Positions 35,183-48,236 are shown, counted from the stretch's first letter. The stretch is DNA of 64,000 bases from Diospyros lotus (GCF_014633365.1 NC_068347.1:35630116-35694115), one strand, 5' to 3'. Notes: generated by a model not told the origin, from the sequence alone. Program-made: numbers and translations.

Positions 35183-36476
35183 TGCTTGGGGACGCAAGAC
35201 GGAAAGTATAAATTCATTGGGAAAAAGATTGATTGGCAAGCAAGGAAAGGAAAGATAGGGGAAGGAGAAGAAAAATAGAAAAAAATAATATTTATTTCCT
35301 TATATCTGTTTATTTTGCAACAGCAGATAATGTTTATTTTCTTAACAAAATTATTATTTGAACACTCGAGATTAATATTTATAGTGACATTAATATCTTT
35401 TGTATTTATATTGATCCGATATATAATATAATTATAATAGATTTGATGATGTTACGAAGTTAAATCATTATTAGATCTATTTAAAGTTTATATTTTTAGT
35501 TAGTTTTGCTTTTAGTTGATATTGATTTCGTCTTACTTAAAAAATTTGTTTCGCCTGCAAAACAAGAGTGAGTAGGAGTGTACATTCGATTATAACCGAA
35601 TTGAATCGACGAAATTTAACTAATCGAATTGAAACTAGGTCTATAACCGAACTGAACCAATACACTAACCAAAATAACTGAAATCGAAATAATTGAGTTT
35701 GGATTTTCTATAACCGAACCGAAAAAACCATACAAAAACAAAACCTGCGGACCAATGAAACCTGCTGCTATCTTCCTACAAAAAAATGAAACTATACAAA
35801 AAAATGAACAATGAAACATGCTACTATTATCTTCCTACAAAAAAATGGCATAAAAACCATACAATAACAAAACTGAACATATTCTCGCAGTCAAAAAAAT
35901 GACATAAAAACCAATTCAAATCTTATAATATCTTTAATTATCAGTAAAAAATTGAAACAATATCTTTCGATTGTTGGTTATATGGACATATTACCATATG
36001 CTCAAAACAAGAAGAAATCCAAACAATAAATCCAAAACACAAACAAACAAGACAATAAACCCTAAACACATACAATAAATCCAGAACATAGACCAATGGA
36101 TCTAAATTCAAGAACACAAAAGAAATCACAACAGTTGAAGTAAATCATGGATATCAGCTCCATAATTAATTAAATCTAAAACACAGATAAACAAGAGTTA
36201 AACCTAACAAATTAGTCTTAAATCGAAAACACAAATAAACCTGATATAATTAAGAGATAATCTAATTTAGACAAATCCAAACACAATCATAAATTAAACT
36301 TATATGATGAATTAATATCTTACATTCTCTTTTAACCTCAATTTATTTTTTAAAAACATCTTCAATTTACCAAAAAAAACTTGTAGAAAATCAAATCATA
36401 TAGGATTTTACTTACATTGCAAGATGAAGACCGAAGACGTTGAGGCCATTTTGAATAAAGTAAGTAATACTGTAAT

Positions 36477-36935
36477 TAGGTGTGTTCGCGGTGTAGTTTG
36501 GCCAGTCTGAATCATTTTCAACACGCCAAACTGCTAGTACAATTTTTCAACCAAACCAGATCACGACCTGGTTTGGTGCAGTTTACCGCAGTTTGAAATG
36601 TTACTTAAAATTACTAAAAAAGATACTTAAGAATGGTAAACAAGAACACAAATATTGATAAATAAAGACAATTAAATGTAAATAAATATGAGCAAAAAAT
36701 AAAGACAAAATAGTGTAAAAAATAAATAAGATGAGGCTGCCAATTATTATATTTTTATAATAATATTTTTTTTATTTTTTTTGGGCAGTTCGGTTTAAAA
36801 CCAAACTGCCAATTGTCCAAACCGCAAATCACGCAATTTGGACAGAATCCAAACCGTTTTCGACCGCAAAAAAAAAAATCGATTGGTTCAGTTTGGCCGA
36901 TTTTCGCGGTGTACCAATTTTTTTAAACACCCCTA
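36477..36935. mobile_element. hAT MITE nested in the larger hAT element, 459 bp
   Basis: The ends are TAGGTGTGTT and, inverted, TAGGGGTGTT. A GCGGTG(T) motif and AAACCAAACTGC-type words are repeated in inverse near both ends. A perfect 8-bp duplication ACTGTAAT lies at 36469-36476 and 36936-36943. There is no coding capacity. Confidence 0.9.
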
Positions 36936-37239
36936 ACTGTAATAGTGTTCTGAAAAAAGGAAAAACCATACAAAAACCTAACTGAATCTAATGAACAAGC
37001 AATGAACAAGAAAGGAAAACCACACAAAAACAAAAACCTAACTTAATCTGGAACAAAGAACTCACTCTCTGTCGTCGACTCGTCGTAGTCAGCAAAATAA
37101 GGAAGAAACAAGTTAAGGTTAGGGTTAGGGAATTGCTCACTCTTAGTCTTTCTCTCGAGAATGGATGAATGGGCGCAGCGACGACGACGACAAAAGTTAT
37201 TTTCGACGATTAGGTTTAGGATTAGGGTTTTGAAATGGC

Positions 37240-37241
<2 letters not shown>

Positions 37242-37288
<47 letters not shown>
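37242..37288. repeat. (GA)n microsatellite
   Basis: A nearly perfect GA run inside the 2.1-kb hAT element. Confidence 0.95.
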
Positions 37289-37291
<3 letters not shown>

Positions 37292-37722
37292 AATGAACGA
37301 AGAAAAGACGGCATAGGGAGAAAAGGAAGGCCGAAGACGGAGGACAGAAGCCGACGGCGACGACGAATGGTGGAGGTTAGGGCTCGATTAGAAATCATAT
37401 GGAAGGGAATGGGGTGACTCTCGCCTATCGGGTAGGGGTGGGGGCTGGGGGCTGGGGGTTGGCTCTCGCCTATCAGGTACATGGGGCACGATTCGGTTCC
37501 TCGCGCGGGGGGGGGGGAAGGGTGTTTAATGGTGCAAGACCGATTCGGTTTTTCGGTTATTTTTATCAAAATAACCTAATTGAATAACCAAAATTTTGAG
37601 TAATAGATAACCAAACCGAACCGAACCATTCTTTGTAAAAAATCGAATCGAACCGATTGAACTTGTCGGTTCAGTTCGATTAGTTCGGTTAAACCAAACT
37701 CTTGCTCACCCCTAAGAGTGAG

Positions 37723-38991
37723 ATTGTAAGAATTATCTTGTGACAAATTAAGGGTGAGACTGTAAGAATTATCTTATGACTCACATGATAATTAAAAGAA
37801 ATATTTCATCAGATAAATTAGTAATAATTATCTGATATATTATAATATAATTAATATAAATATTTTATTAGATATTATAATATTTATTTGATGATATAAT
37901 TAAAGAATTTAATAAGATAATTAATTATTTTATAATTCTATTTAATTTAAAATTTGTGAATCATAATTCTTGAAGAGTCTTGATAGAAAACTATTTTAAT
38001 TATTATAAACTAAGAGGTTTGGTCATCTCCTTATCAAACATAACAAATCAATTATAATTATATTCTATATTTATCATTATTATTGAGGTGAACCGAAAGA
38101 AACCAAATTCTGGCTGTTTCGTCATCAATTGATAATTCTCTTTACAATTTAATTTCTGATGAATCTAAATAAGCATTTAATTATGTGAATTAAATGAGTT
38201 TTATAATTTATGAGCATAATATTTAATCATGTGTTATTATTATATATGCAATATTATAACTTACATCGTAGGTTTTTCAACAAGAAGCTCGTTACGAGAC
38301 TTGAAAAATTTTAATATAATAATAATACAATAATTATGTAATTAATGAATTACTTGACTTTTGTATTTTTGTGCCATTGCAAACGCACGCTATAGAGTTG
38401 GTGGATGATTACAATCATATCGCTTAGAGATCTGAATTTGAACATATGGGCTAACCTTGATGAGAAGGGGTGTTAGTTTGGGTCAAAGTCTAGATCTAGA
38501 TCCAATCATTCAAGTCAAATATTTTATTTGGGCTCAATATACCCCCAAGTTAAATCTTGGTCTTAGATTTGAGATCCATTGTATCCATTAGTCCAGCCTT
38601 AGGGTCGAGATGTCTCTAGCTATGGGGAGTTACATGCAAATTATATTTTGATAAGATTATAATACTCTATCATAAATATCAATATAAAGTATTATTACAA
38701 GTGTTAAATTTAACTATTTTAAATAATAATTTTGTTTTCTTAATTACTAGTTGACTATTGACACTGACAAAAGCAAGTTTATTCTTACAGAATTGATGTA
38801 TTTTTGTTTTATCATCTAAAAAATCAAATTACATATTTTTAACTAAAACAATATAATGTAAAAAAAAGTAATAAAAATAAAACAATTTGTAATTGTTATT
38901 AAGTAGTCATTCGAGTTTTTTATTTTATTTTATTATTTAATTATGGAACATCCCACATTGGAACAACAATAATTGACTCGTGTAGTATCTA
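37723..38991. other. AT-rich intergenic DNA with a short tandem duplication
   Basis: A unit of about 35 bp (GTGAGA.TGTAAGAATTATCTT) occurs twice in tandem at 37717-37785. The rest is AT-rich with no gene or clear element end that I can support. Confidence 0.4.
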
Positions 38992-39825
38992 GGGGGTGTT
39001 TGGTTTATCATTTTTAAAAGCAACTTACTTCTAAGTTGTGTAAAATTTAAAAGTTAGGCAATGTTTAAGCTGATGAAGTGTTTAGATAAATGTACTTTTA
39101 AACTATCAGTTAATAGTTATGTATTTAGTTTGAAATAGTTGATAAACTATAAAACTTTGATAAAAATGCAAAAATATGCATGTTGTTAAATAATACAAAT
39201 AAAATATATAAAAATATTATTTTTTAATAAAAATAAGTTATAAATTGATGTCTAATTGATAAAAAATTACAATTATTATAAAATACAATAATATAATATT
39301 TTATTAAAGTCAATATATATTATGTTATATATATATTTATATACAGTGAATTGTGGCCAACAACAGAGGAAGAGATGGGCGACAAAAAAAAGGCAACGAT
39401 GGATGCAATAGCGAAGGTTTGATCTACAAGTAAGAGGAAATCTAGGTCAGGAGATAGGTGATGACAACAAGCAAGAGGTAGAAATTGATGCGACGAGTGG
39501 GGTGATTTGGCGACAACAACAGTGCAAGGATGGAGGCGACGATTGAACTACTTAAGGTGGTGTTGCTACAAAAAGGCAGAGAAGGAGATAGACGAAGAAG
39601 TTGTAAATATGTAGAATGTTTAAAGGTAAATAAGTAATTTAATCGATTAACGCAAAAAAATTCCTAACAATGTTTTTGGAAAAACTAGGGGGAGTTTTTG
39701 CCAAACGCTCATGTATTAGCTTTTAAGTTGTTAAATATTGCTAAACATTTCAAAAAATAAATTACATTGTTTATAAACTAAATTAATAATTTACAAGTGA
39801 TCAAGCCTGTAAGCCAAACACCCTT
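38992..39825. mobile_element. Non-autonomous TIR DNA transposon, about 0.83 kb
   Basis: The left end GGGGGTGTTTGGTTTA and the right end, inverted, AAGGGTGTTTGGCTTA form terminal inverted repeats of about 15 bp, a form common in plant MITEs. The flanks (GTATCTA on the left, GTAATCTA on the right) look like a target duplication with one indel, pointing to an 8-bp class such as hAT. The middle (39357-39600) is GC-richer without an ORF and may be filler or captured DNA. Confidence 0.6.
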
Positions 39826-39989
39826 GTAATCTATCGTCTATACTGCAGCGGGCCCAAGCCCAAAAGTTTGTGGTAGAAAATGGATTGAAGTGGCGGGGGA
39901 GTAGTTGGCCCATATATTGAGGCCCTAATCCCAAGTTAGCTCTCTCCATCGGTTGGGCTGATTTCAGCATGGGCCATGGCCCTTATGCT

Positions 39990-40054
<65 letters not shown>

Positions 40055-40084
40055 GCTATAATATATATATATATATATATATAT
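39990..40084. repeat. Compound (AT)n-(AG)n-(AT)n microsatellite
   Basis: An AT run (39990-40006) is followed by an AG run (40007-40051) and another AT run (40060-40084). Confidence 0.95.
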
Positions 40085-41727
40085 TTGTAATGAAGTTAAT
40101 TTGTCCTCCTGAACATAACTTAATTTGTCCTGAACATATGATAATGAACAAACATACATACATACAGACACACACACACATATGTATATATATATATATA
40201 TGCATGAAAAAGAAATTAGTAAAACAAGTGGTCACGTGATGAAAGGATAGAGAGATAGAGCGGAATCAAAAGTAGTTGGCAGAAATATATAAATAAGTTT
40301 GATTGTCTTCACCTTCACGTGAAGAAAGTGCCATTCTCCAACCCCACACCCACACAATCATGTTATCAATCAATATATATATATATTAGAGGGAGGGAGG
40401 GCTGGTGGAAGCGATAGATTAAAGAAAAAAATAAAAGAGGTTAGATAAAAGTTGGTTAGGCAATATATGTTTAATTATTATATATAGTTATTTAAAATTG
40501 AATATTGTAGCTAGCTAGCTAGCTAGCTAGATAGAGTTTTCAATAAAATGAATCTTATGTTTACAGATTAGTTCTTCACCAACTTCCAAACTTAGCCTTC
40601 ATAATAATTATTATTAAGAGATTGGTCTATATATATATTATATATATCTAACAGTTGTCACATAGACCTAAAGGACTTTTTTATATGATGGGTTGAATTT
40701 GTCTACCAACTATATATCTCTGTACTAATGATCAGTAGTACACAAAACAAAACGTGTCATTTATATATTCGGTTTATATTGACAAAACAAATTATTAATA
40801 GATCTACATCTCATCTTATGGCATCTAGCTAGCTAGCTAGCCAGCCAGAATCGACTAAAAGAATTTCCCCCCCCCTGTCCCATACAATGAACCAAATTTT
40901 TAACTAAACTTATACAAAAATCTAGAGTTGACACGCTATACAAAAGTTAATTGGATATATATATAGTCATTTAATAATATAAATAATTTATAAAAATTAT
41001 TTAAGATTTACTTTCTTTGTTTGCTTTTTGATATGTAAAGTCACTAATTATTATTTTTTTATTTAAGTCTAGAAAGTAAATATTTTTTAATTCACAATAT
41101 AAATAAGAAGAAAACATTTAAAAACGTAAGAGTTGAATAAGTAAAAAATGTGGGGAGTCCATAGTCATGTCCTATAAATTAAAAAGTCACCAATTTTTTT
41201 TTTTGTTTTTTTTTCGTTAATACCAAAATCAATATGGATTCCCCAAATGAAATTTTTGCTGTCTAAATAATCGTTTTATCAAGTTGTCATCATAAAATAA
41301 TATCATTTCTTATTTTTATTTTAATTTACATCTTATTATTCATTACTTAATAATAAAAATTATTTCATAGACTCGAGAATTTGGGGCCCTCATTGTTTAA
41401 ATAGTTTCTTCTTATTTATTGTCTAATATTAAAAAATAATTTATGAACTTGAAGAGTTAGGAAGGCTGCTAATCGTTTGAATGACATATTACTATTCATT
41501 GTCTAATATTAAAAAATGATTCATAAACTTAGAGAGTTGAGGGATCTCTTAACTCTTCTTGTCCAAATGAAACAACAAAATAAATAGAATATAAATTCAA
41601 ATAAAAATTATTATGAAATAAAATTAACGATTTTGTATATCAAAAAAGAAGAATTTTTTAAAAATAATTAATAATTTTGCATATCAAGTTTTTTTTAAAT
41701 AATTAATAATTTTGATACTTTTTTATG

Positions 41728-41797
41728 CGGCGGGGGGGGCCTCATGCCATAAGTTGGGGGGGGGGGGGGGGGGGCGGCCTCATGCCGTTAGTTGTGC
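41728..41797. repeat. G-tract repeat with duplicated GCGGC(G)n-CCTCATGCC unit
   Basis: The unit GCGGC, a G-run, then CCTCATGCC(A/G)T.AGTTG occurs twice, separated by a 19-G run at 41756-41774. A second 19-G run lies at 42059-42077. The G strand could form quadruplexes; the run lengths are also prone to assembly error. Confidence 0.7.
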
Positions 41798-42224
41798 CTG
41801 CAAAAGTCTTGACTCTCACAAGCAAGCAAGCAAGCATATTCAACTACTCATATAACCCTATTATTATAGGAGTTAAATATATAATTATTATATTTTAATT
41901 ATTATAAAATACCCCTCACATGTATAACCTCACGATGTCTAATCTCTAACAGTAATTAATTTTGTTTAAATAAGTTTATGAGTGAATCAAAATTTATTTA
42001 TTTAATTATTAAAAGTAATCGGCTGGCCAGCAATCAAACCTAAATCCAGTGGTGGATTGGGGGGGGGGGGGGGGGGGTTGCAGCCCTCCTCCAGATTCAG
42101 CCTTCTCCCAAATCTGCAAGGTAGATCTGACTCATTTGGGGGTTAGAGAGCTGAAATGACCTATCAATCTGGGGCGGCTCCGCTCCTAAATTTGTCCTTG
42201 CTTAGGATCGATTGCATGGGATAT

Positions 42225-42336
42225 TGGGTGGGTGCAACTCTGCTTTCATGTTCTATACCTATATATATATATTGACAATGGGCCTGCCGACGATCAAACT
42301 TACATCTATTGCATATAGGATGGGTGGGTGTAACTC
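42225..42336. repeat. Short direct repeat pair
   Basis: The words GGGTGGGTGCAACTCTGCTTTCAT and GGGTGGGTGTAACTCTGCTTTCAT differ by one base and lie about 95 bp apart, separated by an AT run and a short diverged copy of sequence seen near 42020-42060. Confidence 0.6.
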
Positions 42337-42613
42337 TGCTTTCATACATATACATATATCTGATCAATACGTACTTGGGAAGTTGGTATCATTGAGGATG
42401 GGCCTATCATTAATTAATTAAATTAAATTAAACATTTATTAGGATATTGATAATGAGTGTCTCCATCCATCCACGCCCAAAAGACCCTCAACTCATCCCT
42501 TTTCCTTCTTACTTTCCTTTATTTGTGCATAATAATAAGCTAATCAATGTCCATCCCTCCCTCCCTGTCATAAATGAGGCCTTCCTAGCTTGTCCGGATC
42601 TCATCTGGCTTCG

Positions 42614-42645
<32 letters not shown>

Positions 42646-43505
42646 AGGGCTCCCTCCCCTTAACTGTTAAAATGATTTAATTAGCAGCAGCAGGTGCAGT
42701 GCAGACTGCTTAACACGATCAAGTTGGTCCAGTCTCTGTGTTTTTTAAGACTTCACCACTCCAGGACCCGCACAACCACATGAGAAAGCCAGGCGGAAGG
42801 GGGACTTCAAATTTGAACAATGGGAAATATAAGAGAAATAAATAGTAAACGAATGTGACATTTACGCAATTTGAATTTTATTATTATTATTATTATGATT
42901 ATAACGTTTGCGTCATTACCACGTTTTTAAGAAAAGACAAATAGTTTTATTATTAAAAAAAATAAAGCATTATAAAAATATCTATCTTTAACACTTTTCT
43001 GTATTATGAAGTATGTAGTTTCTATGTTCTCTAATTGTTATTGAAATATCTTTGTCAACTCGTTCGAGTTTGCAAAAGAAGAAATAGTCGTAGGAGTAGG
43101 AAAGTTTTCGCGCAATAGTACTTTAATGTTTAAGTCAGATACTAAAAATGTTAAAAACTTAAAAGTTATATTTACATCAACATTAAAAACATATATTTTT
43201 TGAGATAAGATCTTATTTATTTATAGAAAAGTATGGAATAATTTTAAATTCTCTAATATTAAGATTATTGCAGATGATGATGTCAAAGAGATTTTTAAAT
43301 GTCAGACCTCTCTCGAATTTATCCAATTTATGAATTACATTGGACCTCTTTCGATTCACGCAAAGAACATCCGACGGTTTTATCGTCTTCGGGGCATAGG
43401 AGTAGCCCATGCCGGAGGGGTGGGAGACCGCTACATCATCGCCGGGCTCCGTCCTCGCCCATTTTCCTGGTCGCCCCACCTCTTTTGGTCGATTCGTTTT
43501 TATTA

Positions 43506-43542
<37 letters not shown>

Positions 43543-44445
43543 TCATATCACTAACTTTAAGTATGAGTCAAATTTTAATAGTGGACTCAAAATTTAAAAA
43601 ATAAAAATCACGACATATTTCAAAAGTAATTTATGAATCAGACAAGGATGATTTTGAATCAATTACGCTTCTTTGTTGTTCGTCGGACGCGTGCAGGGCA
43701 GGTTTTGTTTCTTTCGAGTGAATATATATAATATATATGTATGTGTATGTTTGTATCATATATATATATATGTATTAATTGGCAGACACAAGACCAGAGC
43801 ACAGGAGAGGCAGAGGCATCCAAGTAATTAAGGATCTGATTACCAATCCCATTCCACACGCACCAATATGCAGTAGAGTACGTAGTAGTAATTACAGTGT
43901 TTTGAATTAAATAACTGGCTAGAACGATAAACCATCTTCGTGAATAAGGAGAAGAAGACGACGACCACCACCACCACAACGACGACGGCTAACCCAATAA
44001 ATTAATAACAAATTATCCAATCTGATTCCCTTAATTCCCTAAATACATATCCTTTTCTTGGACACTAGGAGCAGCAAGTGCAAGAAGGCCACCATCGAAG
44101 TCGAAGTCGAAGTCCAATCAAACTTCTCCAAATAATTAACCTCCGTCCGGTTCACTTTATTCTTCCATCTTGTTCTTGGACTTGTATTGGACGACAATTG
44201 CTCTCTGGTTCTTCCCCTTGTGGAGGCTTCTTTTATTCCGTTTTTCAAAATTACAACTGCAAGTGACGAGCATATGTTATTCAGCCAGTAGCTAGCTAAT
44301 TGATTCAACTATTTTCAGACTTAGTGTTAAAGCTAATAAGATATAATGCAATGACTCGAGTAATTAAATTAATTCATCGGTTAACTCCAGATCAAGCACT
44401 TACATGATGACTGGTTGTGGCGAGTGGTTGACATGCTGCAACTTA

Positions 44446-47400
44446 TTAGTAGTAAGTTGGCGGTGGAGGAGAAGCATAGGGGTATGCTTGAAGTGGGGGT
44501 GACTTCACTGGCGGGGGAGGTGAGGAGTAGTGGTATGGGGGAGGGGGAGATTTGTAGAGGTATGGTGGTGGAGGAGATGGTGAAGGGGGTGGGGGTGACT
44601 TGTAGTAATAGGGAGGTGGTGGTGAATGGGATGGTGGTGGGGGAGACTTGTATAGGTATGGAGGGGGTGGGGATGAGGATGGTGGGGGTGGAGATGTGTA
44701 GTGGTAAGGCGGTGGAGGAGATGGTGATGGAGGTGGTGGAGACTTGTAGAGGTATGGAGGAGGTGGCGATGGTGATGGAGGTGGTGGAGACTTGTAGAGG
44801 TATGGAGGAGGTGGCGATAGGGATGGTGGGGGTGGAGATGTGTAGTGGTAAGGTGGTGGAGGAGATGATGATGGTGGTGGGGGAGACTTGTAAAGGTATG
44901 GAGGAGGTTGAGATGGCGATGGTGGCGGCGGAGACTTGTAGTAGTATGGAGGAGGTGGCAATGGGGATGGTGGGGGTGGAGACAAGTAGTGGTAAGGTGG
45001 TGGAGGAGATGGAGATGGTGGTGGGGGAGACTTGTAAAGGTATGGAGGAGGTTGGGATGGCGATGGTGGCGGCGGAGACTTGTAGTAGTATGGAGGAGGT
45101 GGCAATGGGGATGGTGGGGGTGGAGACATGTAGTGGTAAGGTGGTGGAGGAGATGACGATGGTGGTGGGGGAGACTTGTAAAGGTATGGAGGAGGTTGGG
45201 ATGGCGATGGTGGTGGCGGAGACTTGTAGTAGTATGGAGGAGGTGGCAATGGGGATGGTGGGGGTGGAGACATGTAGTGGTAAGGTGGTAAAGGAGATGG
45301 CGATGGTGGTGGGGGAGACTTGTAAAGGTAAGGTGGTGGGGGAGATGGCGATGGTGGTGGAGGAGACTTGTAAAGGTAAGGTGGTGGTGAATAGGTTGGC
45401 GGGGGAGGAGATTTGTAGTAGTAAGGTGGCTGGGGAGATGGAGATGGTGGCGGGGGTGACTTGTAGTAGTAAGGATGTGGTGGTGATGGGGATGGTGGTG
45501 GAGGAGACTTGTAGTAGTATGGTGAAGGAGGAGATGGAGACGGTGGTGGAGGAGACTTGTAGTAATATGGGGGAGGTGGTGAATGAGATGGTGGAGGTGG
45601 GGACTTGTAGTAGTAGGGTGGAGGAGGATATGGTGACGGTGGAGGGGGAGACTTGTAGTAGTATGAAGGAGGTGGTGAATAGGTTGGCGGGGGTGGAGAT
45701 TTGTAGTAATAAGGTGGTGGGGGAGATGGAGATGGTGGCGGGGGTGATTTGTAGTAGTATGCAGGTGGTGGTGATAAAGATGGTGGAGGAGGAGATTTGT
45801 AGTAATAAGGTGGTGGAGGAGATGATGATGGTGGTGGGGGAGACTTGTAGTAGTATGGAGGATGCGGTGATGGAGATGGTGGGGGTGGAGATTTGTAATA
45901 GTAAGGTGATGGAGGAGAGGGAGATGGTGGTGGAGGCGACTTATAATAATAAGGTGGTGCAAGAATTGGTAATGGTGGTGGGGGGGACTTGTAATAGTAA
46001 GGAGGTGGGGGTGATGGAGATGGTGGGGGTGGAGATTTGTAATAGTAAGGTGGTGGAGGAGAGGAAGATGGTGGTGGAGGCGACTTGTAATAGTAAGGTG
46101 GTGTAGTAGTTGGTGATGGTGGTGGAGGAGACTTGTAGTAGTAAGGCGGCGGGGGTGACGAAGATGGTGGGGGTGGGGATTCGTAGTAATAGGGTGGGGG
46201 AAGAGAAGGTGAAGGAGGTGGGGGAGACTTGTAGTAGTATGGTGGGTGAACAGGGAAATGTGATGGTGGTGGGGGTGATTTGTAGTAGTAGGGTGTTGAT
46301 GGAGGTGGTGGTGACTTGTAGTAGTATGGAGGAGAAGGCGATGGTGAATTTTTAGGCGGTGGTGGAGAATTGTAATAATAATGTTTTGGTGGTAATGGCG
46401 AAGGAGGTGGTGGGGACTTGTAGTAATAGGCTGGGGATGGAGGAGGCGGGGACTTGTAGTAGTAAGGGGTAGGCGTGGGGGTGGGGGTCGGCTTATAGCA
46501 TTGCTTGTAAGGTTTCTTAGGTGCATAGGCAAAAGGTTTAGCATAAAGAACAACTTCATGAGGGGTCTTGGACTTGACCCTAAGCTTGGCACCTTTGATG
46601 CCCCAATGGAGGTTTGTGGGAATGTTGCATGGGGAGTTCTTCGGAGGCATGTGGAGCTTGGCTGTGCAAGCCTTGCCTCCATATTTGTCGTAATTGAAGC
46701 CATTTACAGTGATGCTGTATTTGCCATTGATCTTAGTGGTTCCATATGCCATTATTTCTTTATCACCTTCCATGCACTTCACTTCCACAACAGCACCTGT
46801 TCTCTCCAATTCCATAATTCAAATATTAGTTCAAATTTTACATACTATATATATATATATATAAATAATTGGTACAATAATTAAATCAAGCATTAATTTG
46901 AACATTGTAAATCATATAAAGATAAAAATTATTTACCTTGGAGATGTTTCTTGGCATGTGACTTCTTTGGATACTTCCAATCATAACATCTGAAGCAGTA
47001 AACCTTTCCAACAACCTTAAAAACAAATGGATGGGGGTGGGGATGAGGGTAAGGCATTGGTGGTGGTGGAGATTTGTAATAGTAAGGTGGCAATGTTGGA
47101 GATTTAGCTGGAGGCGGCGGAGATTTATAATAGTAGGGGGGTGGTGGTGATGGCGATGGTGGCGGCGGCGACTTGTAATAATAAGGTGGAGAAGGTAATT
47201 TGGGCGGTGGAGGCGGGGACTTGTAGTAGTAGGGAGGTGGTGACGATAGAGATGGTGGTGGAGGCGACTTGTAATAGTATGGTGGAGGAGAATAGGACGG
47301 TGGTGGTGGGGATTTGTAAGAATAAGGAGGTGGTGGGGACGACAATGGTGGTGGAGGCGACTTGTAATAGTAAGGTGGAGAAGGAGTAGGCGACGGTGGT

Positions 47401-48236
47401 GGTGGGGACTTATAGTAGTATGGTGGTGGTGGTGATGGTGAAGGTGGAGGTGGGGACTTGTATTGATATGGTGGAACTGGAGAAAGCAATGGAGGTGGTG
47501 GAGATTTGTACACATATGGTGGCGATGGAGATGGAATGGGTGGCGGTGGAGATTTATAAACATATGGTATTGGCGGAGGAGATGAAAGAGGCGGTGGTGG
47601 AGATTTGTAGATGTAAGGAGGCGGTGGAGATGGAGAAGGTGGTGGTGGAGATTTGTAAACATATGGTGGCGGAGGAGATGGAGAAGGGGGTGGTGGAGAT
47701 TTGTAGATGTAAGGAGGTGGTGGAGATTTGTAGATGTAAGGAGGTGGTGGAGATTTGTAGATGTAAGGAGGTGGTGGAGATGGAGAAGGTGGTGGCGGAG
47801 ATTTGTAAACATATGGTGGCGGTGGAGATGGAGAAGGCGGTGGTGGAGATTTGTAGACATAAGGAGGCGGTGGTGGAGATTTGTAGACATATGGTGGCGG
47901 TGGAGAAGAGGATGGTGGCGGAGGTGACTTGTAGACATAAGGCCGTGGTGGAGAAGGGGATGGGGGCGGGGGAGATTTATAGATATATGGTGGTGGCGGA
48001 GAAGGGGATGGTGGTGGAGGTGATTTATACAAATAAGGTGGCGGAGGAGAGGGAGAGGGTGGGGGCGGCGACATATAGACATACGGTGGTGGAGGGGAGG
48101 CGTAGATGTAGGGGTCAGCATCTGCCTGGACTACATTAACGCTGGAAAGGAACAGCCCAATGGCGAATGCCAGTAGCAGCTGCGGCCGAATCAGACGGCC
48201 CCATGCCCTTGAGGGGCCGCCGCTGGGAAATGTCAT
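44446..48236 (-). CDS. Extensin / Pollen Ole e 1 chimeric cell-wall protein, 1,216 aa
   Basis: Exons 46937-48236 and 44446-46796 join through a GT-AG intron in a Gly codon. The ATG at 48236 is chosen because the TATA box at 48373-48380 overlaps the only earlier in-frame ATG. Residues 1-37 are a signal peptide ending VNVVQA. Residues 38-405 are extensin repeats of the form [15 protein letters not shown]. Residues about 405-545 are a Pollen Ole e 1-like domain with six Cys ([36 protein letters not shown]). Residues 546-1216 are about 40 more repeats ending PPPPTYY. Ser-Pro(n) blocks become hydroxylated and arabinosylated, and the YxY triplets allow isodityrosine cross-links, so the product should be a secreted network-forming wall protein. 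It is much longer than typical family members. Candidate poly(A) signals lie at 44232-44237 and 44156-44161. Confidence 0.9.

Larger units (their letters stand above)
35573..37714. mobile_element. Non-autonomous hAT-type DNA transposon, 2.1 kb
   Basis: The terminal inverted repeats start TAGGAGTGTAC and, from the other end, TAGGGGTGAGC. Both are followed by AACCGAA-rich subterminal sequence. A perfect 8-bp duplication AGAGTGAG (35565-35572, 37715-37722) is diagnostic of hAT. No transposase frame is visible inside. The right part carries a (GA)n run at 37242-37288 and GC-richer DNA that looks like a gene leader, possibly captured. A second hAT element sits inside at 36477-36935. The left edge is about 400 bp upstream of the PAM16 leader. 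Confidence 0.88.
39826..44231. other. Intergenic region, AT-rich, no supported gene
   Basis: About 4.4 kb with many AT, GCTA and TTA microsatellites (for example GCTAGCTAG at 40510-40530 and an ATT run at 43510-43541), G-runs near 41756 and 42059, and a pair of short direct repeats near 42225 and 42322. No frame has a recognisable domain. Confidence 0.5.

Noticed and set aside
37100..37150. GGTTAGGGTTAGGG as telomeric repeat
   Set aside because: Only two units in degenerate form and within the hAT element. Plant telomere repeats are TTTAGGG, so this is a short coincidence or leader motif.
43299..43604. Frames near 43300-43600 with His/Arg-rich start and Tyr run
   Set aside because: The Tyr/Ile run is the translated ATT microsatellite and the rest has no recognisable motif.
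44415..46106. Long + strand frame of 563 codons antisense to the extensin gene
   Set aside because: It is the reverse reading of the SPPPP codon repeats, giving a Met/Val/Glu-rich repeat. Frames on both strands stay open because the repeat unit lacks stops. No start, splice or domain supports it.
44505..46703. Minus-strand 732-codon His/Leu/Thr-rich frame overlapping the extensin exon
   Set aside because: It is a shifted reading of the same repeats. The in-phase frame with the Ole e 1 domain, splice sites and Y.YKSPPPP units is the real one.
46886..48139. Further long frames (46886-48121 minus, 47396-48139 plus) over extensin exon 1
   Set aside because: They are repeat-driven shadows of the extensin exon for the same reason.
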